Shown here: one piece after another, positions 55,575-64,000 of the stretch
How the letters are laid out: every line of letters starts with the position of its first letter
Position numbering within the stretch: position 1 is the first letter of the stretch
DNA from: Planctomycetaceae bacterium
GTDB lineage: Bacteria > Planctomycetota > Planctomycetia > Pirellulales > Pirellulaceae
DNA length: 64,000 nt
Reading direction: 5' to 3'
Assembly (NCBI GenBank): GCA_020638995.1
Contig: JACKHM010000004.1
Coordinates: 496,001-560,000, forward strand
The notes under the pieces: model-generated
The model's input: only the letters and a program-made list of their open reading frames with translations
What the model was told of the DNA's origin: nothing
Database searches by the model: none
Position numbers and translations under genes: made by a program

Positions 55575-56675
55575 ATGTCGTACAACATCACGCCTCACGC
55601 GGTCGACGTGCACCTGAAATCAATTTCATGGGCCACCGAGCGTGGACAGATCGATCAAGTCCAGTCACAGCAGCACAATATTGACCGACTGGTTGGGTCG
55701 TACGTTGCGAATGCGTTTGAATCGCTTCAGTTGCAACGAGCGCATCTGGAGCGATTTTCGGACACGGACTATTGTCGGGCTAAGTTGAGCGAGTTGAAGT
55801 TGCCACCAGCAAAAGTCTGGTGGATCCAACTGCTCGCAAAGATCGCACTCAATTCCGCAGAAGCTCCCGCAAATACGCGGCAACTTGCCACATGCCTGCG
55901 CGCTGAACTCCCATCCTACGAAACAGAATTGACGATTATCACGCGTGTCGGTGAAAACTTGCTCAGGCTGATGCAGTGTGAAGGCACAAGCGAGATCGTT
56001 CACACGCTTTTCGCGGATGATCTGATGACGCGATGGTACACCTCGAGCGTTACCTATAACTTGTTCAATGCTTTGGCACGGGAAACAGTCAGATTGATCT
56101 GCGAGCAAACGTCAGCGAAGCCTATGAACATACTGGAGGTGGGTGCCGGTACAGGCGGACTGACGAGCCACCTCTTGGAATTGTTCGACCCGAGTGCGAC
56201 TCGCTATCATTTCACGGACATAGGTGCCTTTTTCCTCCGCGCAGGGCGTCGCCGATTTGCAAATTACGGATTTGTCGAGTTCGCTACGCTTGACTTGGAA
56301 CGGGATTGTAACGAACAGGGGTTTCCAAACGGCTCATGTTCTCTCGTCATTGCCAACAATGTGCTTCACGACACAAAGAATCTCCGATTCACGCTTCAGA
56401 ATGTTTCCAGAGTTCTGGCTCCGGGTGGATACCTTCTGATGCTGGAGCTAACTGACCCGCAAGTGTGGTGGCACATGTGTTTCGGTTCGCTAGACGGTTG
56501 GTGGCGATTCAAGTCGGACCCGAGTGATGACAGAGAGGAATTGATGTTGCTCAAATCCGAACAGTGGTCTGAACTCCTCGCTGCAACGGGATTTGACCAA
56601 ACCACAGTCTTGTCCGATTCGGTCGCCCCAGATTTCGCAAATCGCTTGTTTCTCTCACGAGTCGGTCGAGGCTAG
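55575..56675 (+). CDS. Free-standing PKS-type C-methyltransferase
   Basis: The 366-residue class I methyltransferase has motif I ILEVGAGTGGLT (~185), motif II-like YHFTDIGAFFL, and LVIANNVLHDTKNLRFTLQN with VLAPGGYLLMLEL. These resemble the C-methyltransferase domains built into polyketide synthases, here as a separate protein with a ~150-residue helical N terminus. It would act on the acyl group held by the neighbouring ACP (inference). ATG 55575 lies 20 nt after the stop of the loading-module gene; TTG 55533 is an overlapping alternative. Confidence 0.75.
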   Translation: MSYNITPHAVDVHLKSISWATERGQIDQVQSQQHNIDRLVGSYVANAFESLQLQRAHLERFSDTDYCRAKLSELKLPPAKVWWIQLLAKIALNSAEAPANTRQLATCLRAELPSYETELTIITRVGENLLRLMQCEGTSEIVHTLFADDLMTRWYTSSVTYNLFNALARETVRLICEQTSAKPMNILEVGAGTGGLTSHLLELFDPSATRYHFTDIGAFFLRAGRRRFANYGFVEFATLDLERDCNEQGFPNGSCSLVIANNVLHDTKNLRFTLQNVSRVLAPGGYLLMLELTDPQVWWHMCFGSLDGWWRFKSDPSDDREELMLLKSEQWSELLAATGFDQTTVLSDSVAPDFANRLFLSRVGRG

Positions 56676-56678
56676 TCA

Positions 56679-58022
56679 TTGAACGCTCCGATCAAATTCC
56701 CGTTGCCACTCGCGACTTTCGAGGAGTACATGCTCGCCGACGACAGGCCTGCGCATCCGATGCAGTTCTTTTGTCGGTTGTGGTTTGCAGGAGCTATTGA
56801 CAGACATCGATTCATGGGTGCCGCGTCGGAGGCAATCAATCGACACCGGCTCTTAAATGCAACTGTCGCGCGAATCGGAAGATGCTGGTGTTGGGTGCCG
56901 AGCGACAAAGTTGAACCGGAGCTGAACTGGTTTGCAACCGAGCCTCTCGATACAATGCCCGCTGCTCGCTGGATCGATTTAGAATCCTCACCCGGTCTCC
57001 GGATCACGGTTCGCCAGGGGCAATCTCGCGCCGATGTCGTCTTTCACTTTCACCACGCCTGTTGCGACGGCACGGGAGCAATGCAGTACATTCATGATCT
57101 GTTGGTCCTCTATTCGAACGCGAACCAGCACGAGGCGAGGAAGGTAACTCTGGACGCTCTTGACGAACAGAAGTTGCTCTCGCGCGAAACATTTGGTTTG
57201 TCACGATGGGACCGACTAAAGCTCACACGAAAACAACTCGTTGGAGTGGCGGGGATCCGTCAATTCTTCTCGCGATCACCGCAGCCGCTGGTGCCACACG
57301 AAGTTGAACCCGATCAAAGCGAGTTGCCGCCCGCATATCCTACCGTGCTCGTGCATGAATTCGATCAGCAACAGACGACCTCGATAAAGCAGAGGGCGAT
57401 GGAGATTGGTGTTTCGATGAACGACCTGCTCGTCGGCAGCTTGTTCCTGGCGATTACCTCGTGGAGATCTGAAAATCGGCTCGGCGATGAACGCGATTGG
57501 CTGAGAATGTCGGTGCCGGTGAGCATGCGGCAGTTTGGATCAGAGAGCATCCCTGCGGCGAATTTCGTGAGCATGATCTTTCTCGATCGTCGCGGGTTGG
57601 ACTGTGAGCAACCCGAAGAGCTGGTTCGAGGCATTCGAGATGAGATGGACCTCATAAAGCGTAATCAGTTGGGGTTTACGTTTCCGCTAACTCTACAAGC
57701 TTTCAAGCTGTTGACAGGCGGTGTGAAGCGAGCGATCAATGCAAAGACTTGTTCAGCGAGCGGACTTGTAACAAATGTCGGGACGATTTTGGCTCGTTCC
57801 CCACTTCCGCGGCACGAAGGCAAGTTGATGATCAATGGTTTGCTCTTGGATCGCGTCGAGATCGGAGCGCCAAATCGTCCGTATCAATGCGTGGCATTTT
57901 CGCTGCTCATCTACGGAGGGCGATTAGCTTTATGCACTCAATACGATTCGCGAGTTCTCGACAAGGCACAAGCGTCTGGTCTTTTGGGTGCATACGTCGA
58001 GCGACTCCTGGGTAATCTTTAG
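56679..58022 (+). CDS. Condensation-fold acyltransferase, free-standing
   Basis: The 447-residue protein starts at a TTG 3 nt after the previous stop. Similarity to the family appears to begin at its fifth residue (FPLPLATFEEYMLADDRPAH), so the ATG at 56730 is too late. The active-site HHxxxDG motif is HHACCDG at residues 125-131. A second half with VSMNDLLVGSLFLAI and LRMSVPVSMR fits the condensation-domain/PapA/wax-ester-synthase superfamily. Such enzymes move an acyl group from a carrier protein or CoA onto an alcohol or amine. Here the likely donor is the ACP of the loading-module protein. The acceptor cannot be deduced. Confidence 0.78.
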   Translation: MNAPIKFPLPLATFEEYMLADDRPAHPMQFFCRLWFAGAIDRHRFMGAASEAINRHRLLNATVARIGRCWCWVPSDKVEPELNWFATEPLDTMPAARWIDLESSPGLRITVRQGQSRADVVFHFHHACCDGTGAMQYIHDLLVLYSNANQHEARKVTLDALDEQKLLSRETFGLSRWDRLKLTRKQLVGVAGIRQFFSRSPQPLVPHEVEPDQSELPPAYPTVLVHEFDQQQTTSIKQRAMEIGVSMNDLLVGSLFLAITSWRSENRLGDERDWLRMSVPVSMRQFGSESIPAANFVSMIFLDRRGLDCEQPEELVRGIRDEMDLIKRNQLGFTFPLTLQAFKLLTGGVKRAINAKTCSASGLVTNVGTILARSPLPRHEGKLMINGLLLDRVEIGAPNRPYQCVAFSLLIYGGRLALCTQYDSRVLDKAQASGLLGAYVERLLGNL

Positions 58023-58027
58023 TCTTG

Positions 58028-58198
58028 ATGCTTCCAGTGTTCAAAGCGTCCTTGACCGCCTTACCGAAATTACCAGGTCGTTTTTCGTGGGTCGAAGTTC
58101 GCAGCTTGAAGCACTTAAAATTCTTCACATCGTTCTTTCGAAACAAACTTAACCTGCGTGAAGATCGCGAACTTCGAAAATACCGCGTAGAAAAGTGA
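58028..58198 (+). CDS. Small basic hypothetical protein at the end of the biosynthetic cluster
   Basis: ATG 58028, five bases after the acyltransferase stop, opens a 56-codon frame: MLPVFKASLTALPKLPGRFS, then a Lys/Arg/Phe-rich stretch ending REDRELRKYRVEK. It could be translated by coupling with the upstream gene. No family recognised; composition is protein-like. The rest of this 300-base gap to 58330 shows nothing else. Confidence 0.35.
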   Translation: MLPVFKASLTALPKLPGRFSWVEVRSLKHLKFFTSFFRNKLNLREDRELRKYRVEK

Positions 58199-58329
58199 TC
58201 TTGCGGCCAAGGGCAGTTCTAAGAAGCCGTCCTAGCACAGCGGGAACTGCTGTGTCTGAGGAGAGATACTTCTGATACTTTTACGCGATTGTCTGCTACT
58301 CGCCACTTCACCTAGCCGTCCAAAGTGTC

Positions 58330-59265
58330 ATGAGTCTCTACGAAAATAACGGAACTGAGAAAATGCCGCTGCACATCGTGTTACAGGCACGCACGACGGT
58401 TCATTTTGGAGCTCTGGATCTCCAGCCACAGCCGCTACCGGCGAAGAGAGCTTTCCTGAGCGTGATTCGCAGTCGCGCCGATCTCGGAATCAACGCGTTT
58501 ATTGAAGGACCTACCTTGCTGGGCCGCAATCCTGGATGCTCGTTCCCATTGCATGACTTTGGTGTCTCTTGGGAACATGCAACCATCACTCCTCGCGGTA
58601 ACGACGAGTTTGTGCTGGAGGATCTCAATTCGACGAATGGCACCCGAGTCAACGGCAAGCCGATATCGAGCCCTCGCGTGCTGCGAGATGGCGACAAGAT
58701 TTTCGCGGGCGAAACGGTTGTCCGGTTCTCGCTTGCGGACGAGATGGAAATTGACTTCCATAGCGAGATCGCGGCACTCGTGGGCACCGATCCGCTCACA
58801 GGGCTCGAATCCAAACGACGCTTTGATCAAGCTTTCGAGTTTGCGTTGAGAACAGCCAAGGAACGCGGCGGGTCGCTCGCGCTGCTGATGATGGATATGG
58901 ATGGCGTCAAGCAGATTAATGACACGCATGGGCATCTCTTTGGTGCCCACGTAATTGGCGAGACTGGTCGGCTTATCGCACGGGCTCTCGGTTCCAGCGG
59001 ACGGGCCTGCCGTTTTGGCGGTGATGAGTTTTGTGCCTTCTTGCCCGGACGCGAATTGAACGCGGCGTGTGATATGGCCGAGCAAATTCGCCGCGCGGTC
59101 GAAACAGCGGGCATGGAGAAGGACGGCATCCCGCTTAAGCCCACGATCAGCATCGGCGTGGCGTGCTATCCGGAAGCCGCCAGCGAGTTGTCGAAGTTGA
59201 TATCCGTGGCCGATGATGCACTATATCGAGCCAAGAGGCGAGGAAAGAACTGTGTCGCAGGATAA
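58330..59265 (+). CDS. FHA-GGDEF diguanylate cyclase
   Basis: The 311-residue protein has an FHA domain at ~55-135 (LLGRNPGCSFPLHDFGVSWEHATI and DLNSTNGTRVNG, the phosphothreonine-binding signature). A GGDEF domain follows at ~150-310, with DPLTG, MMDMDGVKQINDTHGH, the active site RFGGDEFC and ISIGVA. It should make cyclic di-GMP under control of a phosphorylated partner. The inhibitory RxxD site usually five residues before GGDEF is absent, so product inhibition at that site is not expected. No kinase or phosphatase gene is adjacent. Confidence 0.9.
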   Translation: MSLYENNGTEKMPLHIVLQARTTVHFGALDLQPQPLPAKRAFLSVIRSRADLGINAFIEGPTLLGRNPGCSFPLHDFGVSWEHATITPRGNDEFVLEDLNSTNGTRVNGKPISSPRVLRDGDKIFAGETVVRFSLADEMEIDFHSEIAALVGTDPLTGLESKRRFDQAFEFALRTAKERGGSLALLMMDMDGVKQINDTHGHLFGAHVIGETGRLIARALGSSGRACRFGGDEFCAFLPGRELNAACDMAEQIRRAVETAGMEKDGIPLKPTISIGVACYPEAASELSKLISVADDALYRAKRRGKNCVAG

Positions 59266-59377
59266 AGCAAGATCCTGCAACCGGTCACCCGTGCGGCGGA
59301 GCATCCTTTGCTTTCAGGGCTAAAACCGTTCATAATTGGCGGCGATTCGTTGTGATGGAAAAATCTAGGAGCATCAC

Positions 59378-60751
59378 GTGCTAACGCTCTACGATGGACA
59401 GCCGTTTTGGCACTGCGATGGCATCTCGCGGCGCAATTTTCTCCGCATAGGGTCTTTGGGTGCCGCAGGTCTGACGTTGCCCAACTTGTTACGCGCCGGA
59501 GACCCATCTCGTCAGAACTCAGCGGTCATTATTTATCTCCCAGGCGGCCCCACGCAACACGAAACATTCGATCCAAAACCGAACGCTCCGGTGGAAATTC
59601 GCGGCTCATTCAAATCGATCAACACAGCGATACCTGGTGTTCGATTTTGCGAATTACTGCCAAAGTTGTCTGCAATGGCGAATAAGTTCTCGGTCATCCG
59701 CGGTCTCGTCGGCATGATGAACCGGCACGAGTCGTTTCAGTGCTACACCGGTCGTCCGGGAGGAAACAGTAGCGACAACGAACCTGCTGGAGGGTGGCCT
59801 TCGTTCGGATCAATGGCGTCAAAGGTTCTTGGTCCAGGAACGAACGGCATGGTTCCCTATGTCGACGCGGCTCCCAAGATGAGCTACCAGCCCTACGGGA
59901 ACAACGGTGTTCACTTGCAAGGTCCTTCGTCTTGGCCCGGCTTTACCGGGCATGAACATGTGCCGTTCGCGCTTGAAGGTGAAGTAAAATCGGATTTAAC
60001 TCTGAACGGTATCGATCTAGCGCGGCTGGGAAGTCGCCGCGATTTGTTGAATGGCTTGGGCCAGCAGCAGGAAGCCTTGGAAGGCCACGGAATCGATAGT
60101 TTCCAGCAGCAAGCTTTTAGCATGTTGACATCAAACCGCTTGGCCGATGCACTTGACCTGGAGCTAGAGCCACAGCCCGTACGAGATCGCTATGGTGAAA
60201 TGCAAAACACGGATCCAAGCTTCGGTGGCGCGCCGCAAAGTCCGCAGCATTTGCTCCTCACGAGACGACTCATCGAGGCAGGCGTCCGTTGCGTCAGCGT
60301 GGCGTTCGGTGCGTGGGACTGGCACGCGAACCGAGAAGGAACCATCGAGTATCTGTCGAAAAAGTACTTGCCTGTTTTCGACCATGCGCTCGCCACTTTC
60401 CTGCAAGACCTCGACGAACGGGGCCTGCTCGCGACGACGACCGTAGTCGTCTGGGGTGAATTTGGCCGGACGCCTCGCATCAACGCCAAGGGTGGACGCG
60501 ATCATTGGCCTGGAACTCAATCTGTATTGATAGCCGGCGGTGGAATTGAAGGCGGTCGAATTGTCGGTGAAACCGATGGCATTGGCGGCGTGCCCGTCGA
60601 ACGTCCAGTTCATGTGCAGGAAGTCTTTGCTTCGATGTATCACAACATCGGGATCAACATTGACGCCGTAAAGATACCGGACTTAAACGGGCGTCCGAGG
60701 TACTTAGTCGATGACAACCGCCAGCCCATACGCGAGTTGTATACGTCCTGA
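59378..60751 (+). CDS. DUF1501 protein with Tat signal
   Basis: The 457-residue product starts at GTG 59378, 7 nt after AGGAG. A twin-arginine signal (ISRRNFLRIGSLGAAGL) is followed by the DUF1501 domain: YLPGGPTQHETFDPKPNAP, LLPKLSAMANKFSVIRG, VVWGEFGRTPRIN and GGRDHWPG. The fold resembles alkaline-phosphatase/sulfatase-like enzymes. Planctomycetes have many such genes, often beside DUF1549/DUF1553 cytochrome-like proteins; function is unproven. This copy has no such partner next to it. Confidence 0.9.
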   Translation: MLTLYDGQPFWHCDGISRRNFLRIGSLGAAGLTLPNLLRAGDPSRQNSAVIIYLPGGPTQHETFDPKPNAPVEIRGSFKSINTAIPGVRFCELLPKLSAMANKFSVIRGLVGMMNRHESFQCYTGRPGGNSSDNEPAGGWPSFGSMASKVLGPGTNGMVPYVDAAPKMSYQPYGNNGVHLQGPSSWPGFTGHEHVPFALEGEVKSDLTLNGIDLARLGSRRDLLNGLGQQQEALEGHGIDSFQQQAFSMLTSNRLADALDLELEPQPVRDRYGEMQNTDPSFGGAPQSPQHLLLTRRLIEAGVRCVSVAFGAWDWHANREGTIEYLSKKYLPVFDHALATFLQDLDERGLLATTTVVVWGEFGRTPRINAKGGRDHWPGTQSVLIAGGGIEGGRIVGETDGIGGVPVERPVHVQEVFASMYHNIGINIDAVKIPDLNGRPRYLVDDNRQPIRELYTS

Positions 60752-60954
60752 AGCGCAAGCGATCCCGCCGCGGCGACCCGCTGTGGTAACTCCGGCACGC
60801 AGACTCGTTCTATGACTCAAAGCCGCGTTGCGCTAACAGGAACGCTGGGCAACTTGCGTCCTCCGCGTGTGCTCGACAAGCGGCATGGCGGAGCCTGACG
60901 AACCAGGCACTTCTCGGCGCTCGATAGAGCGGAGTGCAAACGCATGCGTTGTGC

Positions 60955-61977
60955 TCACTTGATGCTTTGCAAAAAGTGTTCGTATTCGAGCTCAGGATCG
61001 TAGTCTTGGCCGTCGTGCAAGGCTGCACCGAAGACTAAACGTAGGGACTCGCCCATTTTGATCGGAACGGCACTCTTGGTACCCTGTCCCATCGCGGCCC
61101 GACCGAAGGGGTTAGCGACAAAAACGCCATAGTCGCGATTGTGCCACCATGATTCGCGAAAGTTCATCGGCCCTGCCATCAAGGTAATGCCAATTCGCTG
61201 ACCATCCCTCGTGCCAGAGTAGTCGCACCATCTCGCCGGCTTGCCCCATGTCTCTTTCGCCGATGTTTCTCCGTGACTGTTTACCAGGGTCCCTCCTTGG
61301 ACTTCCGTGCAATCCGTGGCGATGCGTGCGCCCAGGCCCATCTCCTCCTGGTCACCGAAGACAAGCTCCAAATCCGTTGCCGTAAACGTGGCGTCCCACA
61401 CGATCCGCCAACCTGCCGGTCGTCGGCAAAGTTCAAAACTGTTGATCAATCCACCCATCGTTGTGCCATCTGGCGTCAATAATTTGGATTCTTCCGCAAA
61501 AATTAACTGACTTTCGGTCGCGGTGGGCGGTGTAACGAACCTCATGTGTTGGATCCGCCCCCGGTTCCGCCAAAAGTCCACGCCGTTGATGTCACCGAAG
61601 CCAAGCCAAATTCCGGGATGCATTGTGCTGTGATCGGTCGAGTCTTTTCCGGATATCGGTGGATGGCTGCGCGTGATCTTTTCACCGGTTGGCCCGTACA
61701 GATTGGCGAAATACGGACGAAGAATTTTTGGGTCACGAAAGACATATTCGACAAGCGGTTTTGCGGCATGTGTGACAACAAGACGATCCTCCTGGAGTTC
61801 GAAGCCGAACTTCCCACTTGCATCGACGCACGGATTGGCCGTTTTCGTTTCTTCGCTAGCTGAATCTCGCACTGTCGAATCTGTTTCGATGTCGTCAACC
61901 AAATTGACTTGCGCCACCGCTGTGATCGGGAGCAGCAAGGCAAACACCAACGCTTGGCGGACAGAGATCTTGCTCAT
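60955..61977 (-). CDS. Exported DUF6807 (PmoA-like) protein
   Basis: The 340-residue product has a signal peptide (MSKISVRQALVFALLLPITAVAQ). A beta-rich domain carries FGFELQEDRLVVTHAAKPLVEY, YFANLYGPTGEKITRSHPP, DHSTMHPGIWLGFGDINGVDFW, CDYSGTRDGQRIGITLM and WWHNRDYGVFVANPFGR. These fit the DUF6807/'PmoA family' of planctomycetes and Bacteroidetes, related to aldose-epimerase-like folds and probably acting on carbohydrates. The name methane oxygenase is a misnomer. I chose ATG 61977 because the signal begins there; the frame extends to 62112. Confidence 0.8.
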   Translation of the reverse strand: MSKISVRQALVFALLLPITAVAQVNLVDDIETDSTVRDSASEETKTANPCVDASGKFGFELQEDRLVVTHAAKPLVEYVFRDPKILRPYFANLYGPTGEKITRSHPPISGKDSTDHSTMHPGIWLGFGDINGVDFWRNRGRIQHMRFVTPPTATESQLIFAEESKLLTPDGTTMGGLINSFELCRRPAGWRIVWDATFTATDLELVFGDQEEMGLGARIATDCTEVQGGTLVNSHGETSAKETWGKPARWCDYSGTRDGQRIGITLMAGPMNFRESWWHNRDYGVFVANPFGRAAMGQGTKSAVPIKMGESLRLVFGAALHDGQDYDPELEYEHFLQSIK

Positions 61978-62153
61978 GGATTCACTCGATTCGTTGGCTC
62001 TCGAAGATGCAGCGAAGGGTTGTGGTAATAGATCACAGACCGATCTACATCGTCTCTCCACACAATTGCAACTCGAAAGGCTCTCGTTCCTTGGAGTCGA
62101 TGCGACACCCACCGTACAGTCGTCAGCGGGACACGCGATGCTTCATTCCAAAC

Positions 62154-63587
62154 TCAAGCCAACAATTCCTTGATCACACGTGACGGAAGGACGCCGGTCA
62201 GTCGCTGGTCGAGTCCCTGAAACTTGTACGACAATCGTTCATGATCGAAACCGAGTAAATGCAGAATCGTTGCGTGAAAGTCGCGGATGTGGATTGGATC
62301 ACGAACGATGTTATACGAAAACTCGTCTGTTTCACCGTAGATCGCCCCCCCCTTTGTGCCACCTCCGGCCATCCACATGGTGAAACAACGCGGATGATGA
62401 TCACGACCGTAGTTTTCTTTTGACAACTTTCCTTGTGTATAGATCGTGCGACCGAATTCGCCGCCCCAAATGATTAAGGTTTCGTTCAACATGCCGCGCT
62501 GTTTCAAATCTTCCAATAAGGCAAAACAAGGTTGGTCGACATCTTTGCACTGGGCCGGCATTCGTCCGGCAACATTGCTGTGATGATCCCAGTTATTGTG
62601 ATAAACCTGAATAAATCGAACACCCCGTTCCGCCAAGCGACGTGCCATCAACGCGGTGTTGGCAAATGTGCCTGGGGTTCTCGCCTCCTCGCCGTACAAC
62701 TCGAAAACGTGTTGTGGTTCCTGGCTGAGATCGGTCAATTCGGGCACACTCGCTTGCATACGAAACGCCATCTCATATTGTTGAATTCGAGTGTGTGTCT
62801 CCGGGTCTCCGAGCATCTCGTAGTTGAACTCGTTCAGTTTGTTCAACCCATCGATCGAACGCTTCCTAAGTGCCGCGGGAACGCCCGGCGGATTGTTGAT
62901 ATAGAGAATCGGGTCTCCCTTGCTGCGAAACGAAACGCCGGCATGTTCGCCGGATAAGTAACCCGCGCTCCAAAGCCTCGCAGATATCGCTTGCTCTTGC
63001 TCGCGATTGCTAGGAATCGCGACGAAGACCACAAAAGCAGGCAGGTTCTCGTTTTCCGAACCGAGACCGTACGAAGCCCAAGCACCCAGACACGGTCGAC
63101 CGGTCACTTGATTGCCCGTCTGCATTGCGGTAATCGCAGGTTCGTGATTGATCGCCTCGGTATGCAAGCTTCGCATCCAGCAAATCTCATCCGATTTTTT
63201 CGCGAGATTCGGTAGCAACTCCGTGTTCATCCACATGCCGCACTCGCCGGTCTGAGTGAACTTGAACTTTGAGGGCGAAACGGGGAATCGGGCTTGACCG
63301 CTGGTCATCGTGGTCAGCCGCTGGCCCATGCGGATGGATTCTGGAAGGTCTTTGTCGTACCAGTCATTCATGACTGGCTTGTAGTCGAACAAGTCCATCT
63401 GCGCCGGGCCACCGACCATGTGCAGGTAGATCACGCGTTTGGCCTTCGGAGCGAAATGCGGTCCGACCGGAGCGGTTTCGGAGGCCCCGGTCACGCCGGA
63501 ATTGCCGAGCAGCGACGCGAGTGCAGCACCTCCCAGAAGATGACTCCCGCTGGTGAAGAATTGACGTCGATTCTGTAGTGTGTTCAT
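62154..63587 (-). CDS. DUF1501 protein
   Basis: The 477-residue product starts MNTLQNRRQFFTSGSHLLGG, an atypical RR signal, and has the DUF1501 features: YLHMVGGPAQMDLFDYKP, CGMWMNTELLPNLAKKSDEI, LIIWGGEFGRTIYTQG and GRDHHPRCFTMWMAGGGTKGG. It lies 57 nt after the DUF1553 gene on the same strand, the usual planctomycete pairing. The pair is thought to act on sulfated or otherwise modified polysaccharides, but no member is well characterised. Confidence 0.9.
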   Translation of the reverse strand: MNTLQNRRQFFTSGSHLLGGAALASLLGNSGVTGASETAPVGPHFAPKAKRVIYLHMVGGPAQMDLFDYKPVMNDWYDKDLPESIRMGQRLTTMTSGQARFPVSPSKFKFTQTGECGMWMNTELLPNLAKKSDEICWMRSLHTEAINHEPAITAMQTGNQVTGRPCLGAWASYGLGSENENLPAFVVFVAIPSNREQEQAISARLWSAGYLSGEHAGVSFRSKGDPILYINNPPGVPAALRKRSIDGLNKLNEFNYEMLGDPETHTRIQQYEMAFRMQASVPELTDLSQEPQHVFELYGEEARTPGTFANTALMARRLAERGVRFIQVYHNNWDHHSNVAGRMPAQCKDVDQPCFALLEDLKQRGMLNETLIIWGGEFGRTIYTQGKLSKENYGRDHHPRCFTMWMAGGGTKGGAIYGETDEFSYNIVRDPIHIRDFHATILHLLGFDHERLSYKFQGLDQRLTGVLPSRVIKELLA

Positions 63588-63644
63588 AGTTCGAGTTTCC
63601 AATTTCAACAGACGTATTTCGCGACCTGTTGCCACAAACAAGCG

Positions 63645-64000
63645 TCACTTGTTCAACACCTCGTCTAAATTCAAGACTTGGTTACAGATCATCGTCCAAG
63701 CAGCGAGTTGGACGACATCGATGCTTTCGTCGGGCTTTGAGTCGCCAAAGTTGATCAGCGCCAGAGCGTCTTCAGGGTGTGACTCGTAGTATGCCTTAAA
63801 CTCGCTCAAATCTTCCAAAAGGATGTGTTGCTCGTTGGGTTTCATAAATCGGCATAAGGTATGCTTCGCAATGAACTCGATGACTTTGGCGTCATCTTCT
63901 GCCTTCAAGGCGTTTTCCGCTAAACGCCGCGCCGCTTCTACGAATTGTGGATCGTTGAGCGTCACCAACGCTTGAAGCGGGGTATTCGTGCGTTCTCGCT
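63645..64000 (-). CDS. DUF1553/DUF1549 (PSD1-type) protein, C-terminal fragment
   Basis: Reading leftward from the window edge gives RTNTPLQALVTLNDPQFVEAARRLA, spanning 63968 without a stop. This is the typical DUF1553 C-terminal segment of planctomycete cytochrome-type proteins (PSC1-PSD1 architecture). The last residues, WTMICNQVLNLDEVLNK, end the family. The N-terminal part, including any haem domain, is outside the window. A frame starting at GTG 63968 is not a real start. Confidence 0.88.
   Translation of the reverse strand, partial: RERTNTPLQALVTLNDPQFVEAARRLAENALKAEDDAKVIEFIAKHTLCRFMKPNEQHILLEDLSEFKAYYESHPEDALALINFGDSKPDESIDVVQLAAWTMICNQVLNLDEVLNK

Overview
The window reads as chromosome of a planctomycete, probably of the Pirellulaceae type. 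The evidence is a cysteine-rich YTV-repeat wall protein, two DUF1501 proteins beside a DUF1553 protein, a DUF6807 (PmoA-like) protein, a PspA/AAA operon and the remnant of a 'Rhodopirellula-type' ISAzo13 transposase. Genes lie on both strands in short operons, with frequent GTG/TTG starts and ATGA/GTGA overlaps.

Layout. 1-3.7 kb: the start of a Rex-like redox repressor (cut by the window edge), a type II secretion pseudopilin, the YTV wall protein and an MscL channel with an added zinc ribbon. 3.8-8 kb: an SGNH hydrolase and a three-gene operon (Ycf46-like AAA ATPase, two-helix membrane coiled-coil protein, PspA/IM30 protein) that looks like a bacterial ESCRT-III-type membrane-remodelling module. 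8.2-31.5 kb: mostly housekeeping and metabolism, comprising a glucose-dehydrogenase-like enzyme, HslVU protease, HrpA helicase, lactate permease, class IV aminotransferase, Gfo/Idh/MocA oxidoreductase, AccB-AccC, PPi-type phosphofructokinase, a DUF1990 protein, a 2,100-residue exported protein of unknown function, a SpoU methylase and an ArsR regulator. 31.9-38.3 kb: a complete five-gene oligopeptide ABC importer whose binding protein and one permease carry extra extracytoplasmic segments.

39.0-48.2 kb: an intact tmRNA gene (ssrA, proteolysis tag ADANLALAA) followed by an 8.8-kb integrated element. The element is bounded by 17-bp direct repeats of the tmRNA 3' end. It carries a divergent tyrosine recombinase with a C-terminal helix-turn-helix, repeated putative arm sites near both ends, a promoter-to-terminator unit that may be a small RNA or attenuator, an orphan adenine methylase, small cargo genes and an IS21-family insertion that has broken the genes on both sides of it. 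The element brings its own terminator for ssrA; the presumed ancestral terminator now sits beyond the right attachment site.

48.9-52.8 kb: a PepSY-like exported protein, an OmpR-type response regulator, a sensor kinase and a BASS-type transporter, the last three translationally coupled. 53.2-58.0 kb: a compact cluster consisting of a methyltransferase-GNAT-ACP protein that resembles the loading modules of AprA, GphF and SxtA, a free-standing PKS-type methyltransferase and a free-standing condensation-fold acyltransferase. No ketosynthase, adenylation or thioesterase gene is visible, so this may be a small acyl-starter and transfer pathway; it is the best candidate here for an undescribed system. 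58.3-64 kb: an FHA-GGDEF diguanylate cyclase, two DUF1501 proteins, a DUF6807 protein and the C-terminal end of a DUF1553 protein that runs off the window.

All functional calls rest on reading motifs and context by eye; no database search was made.
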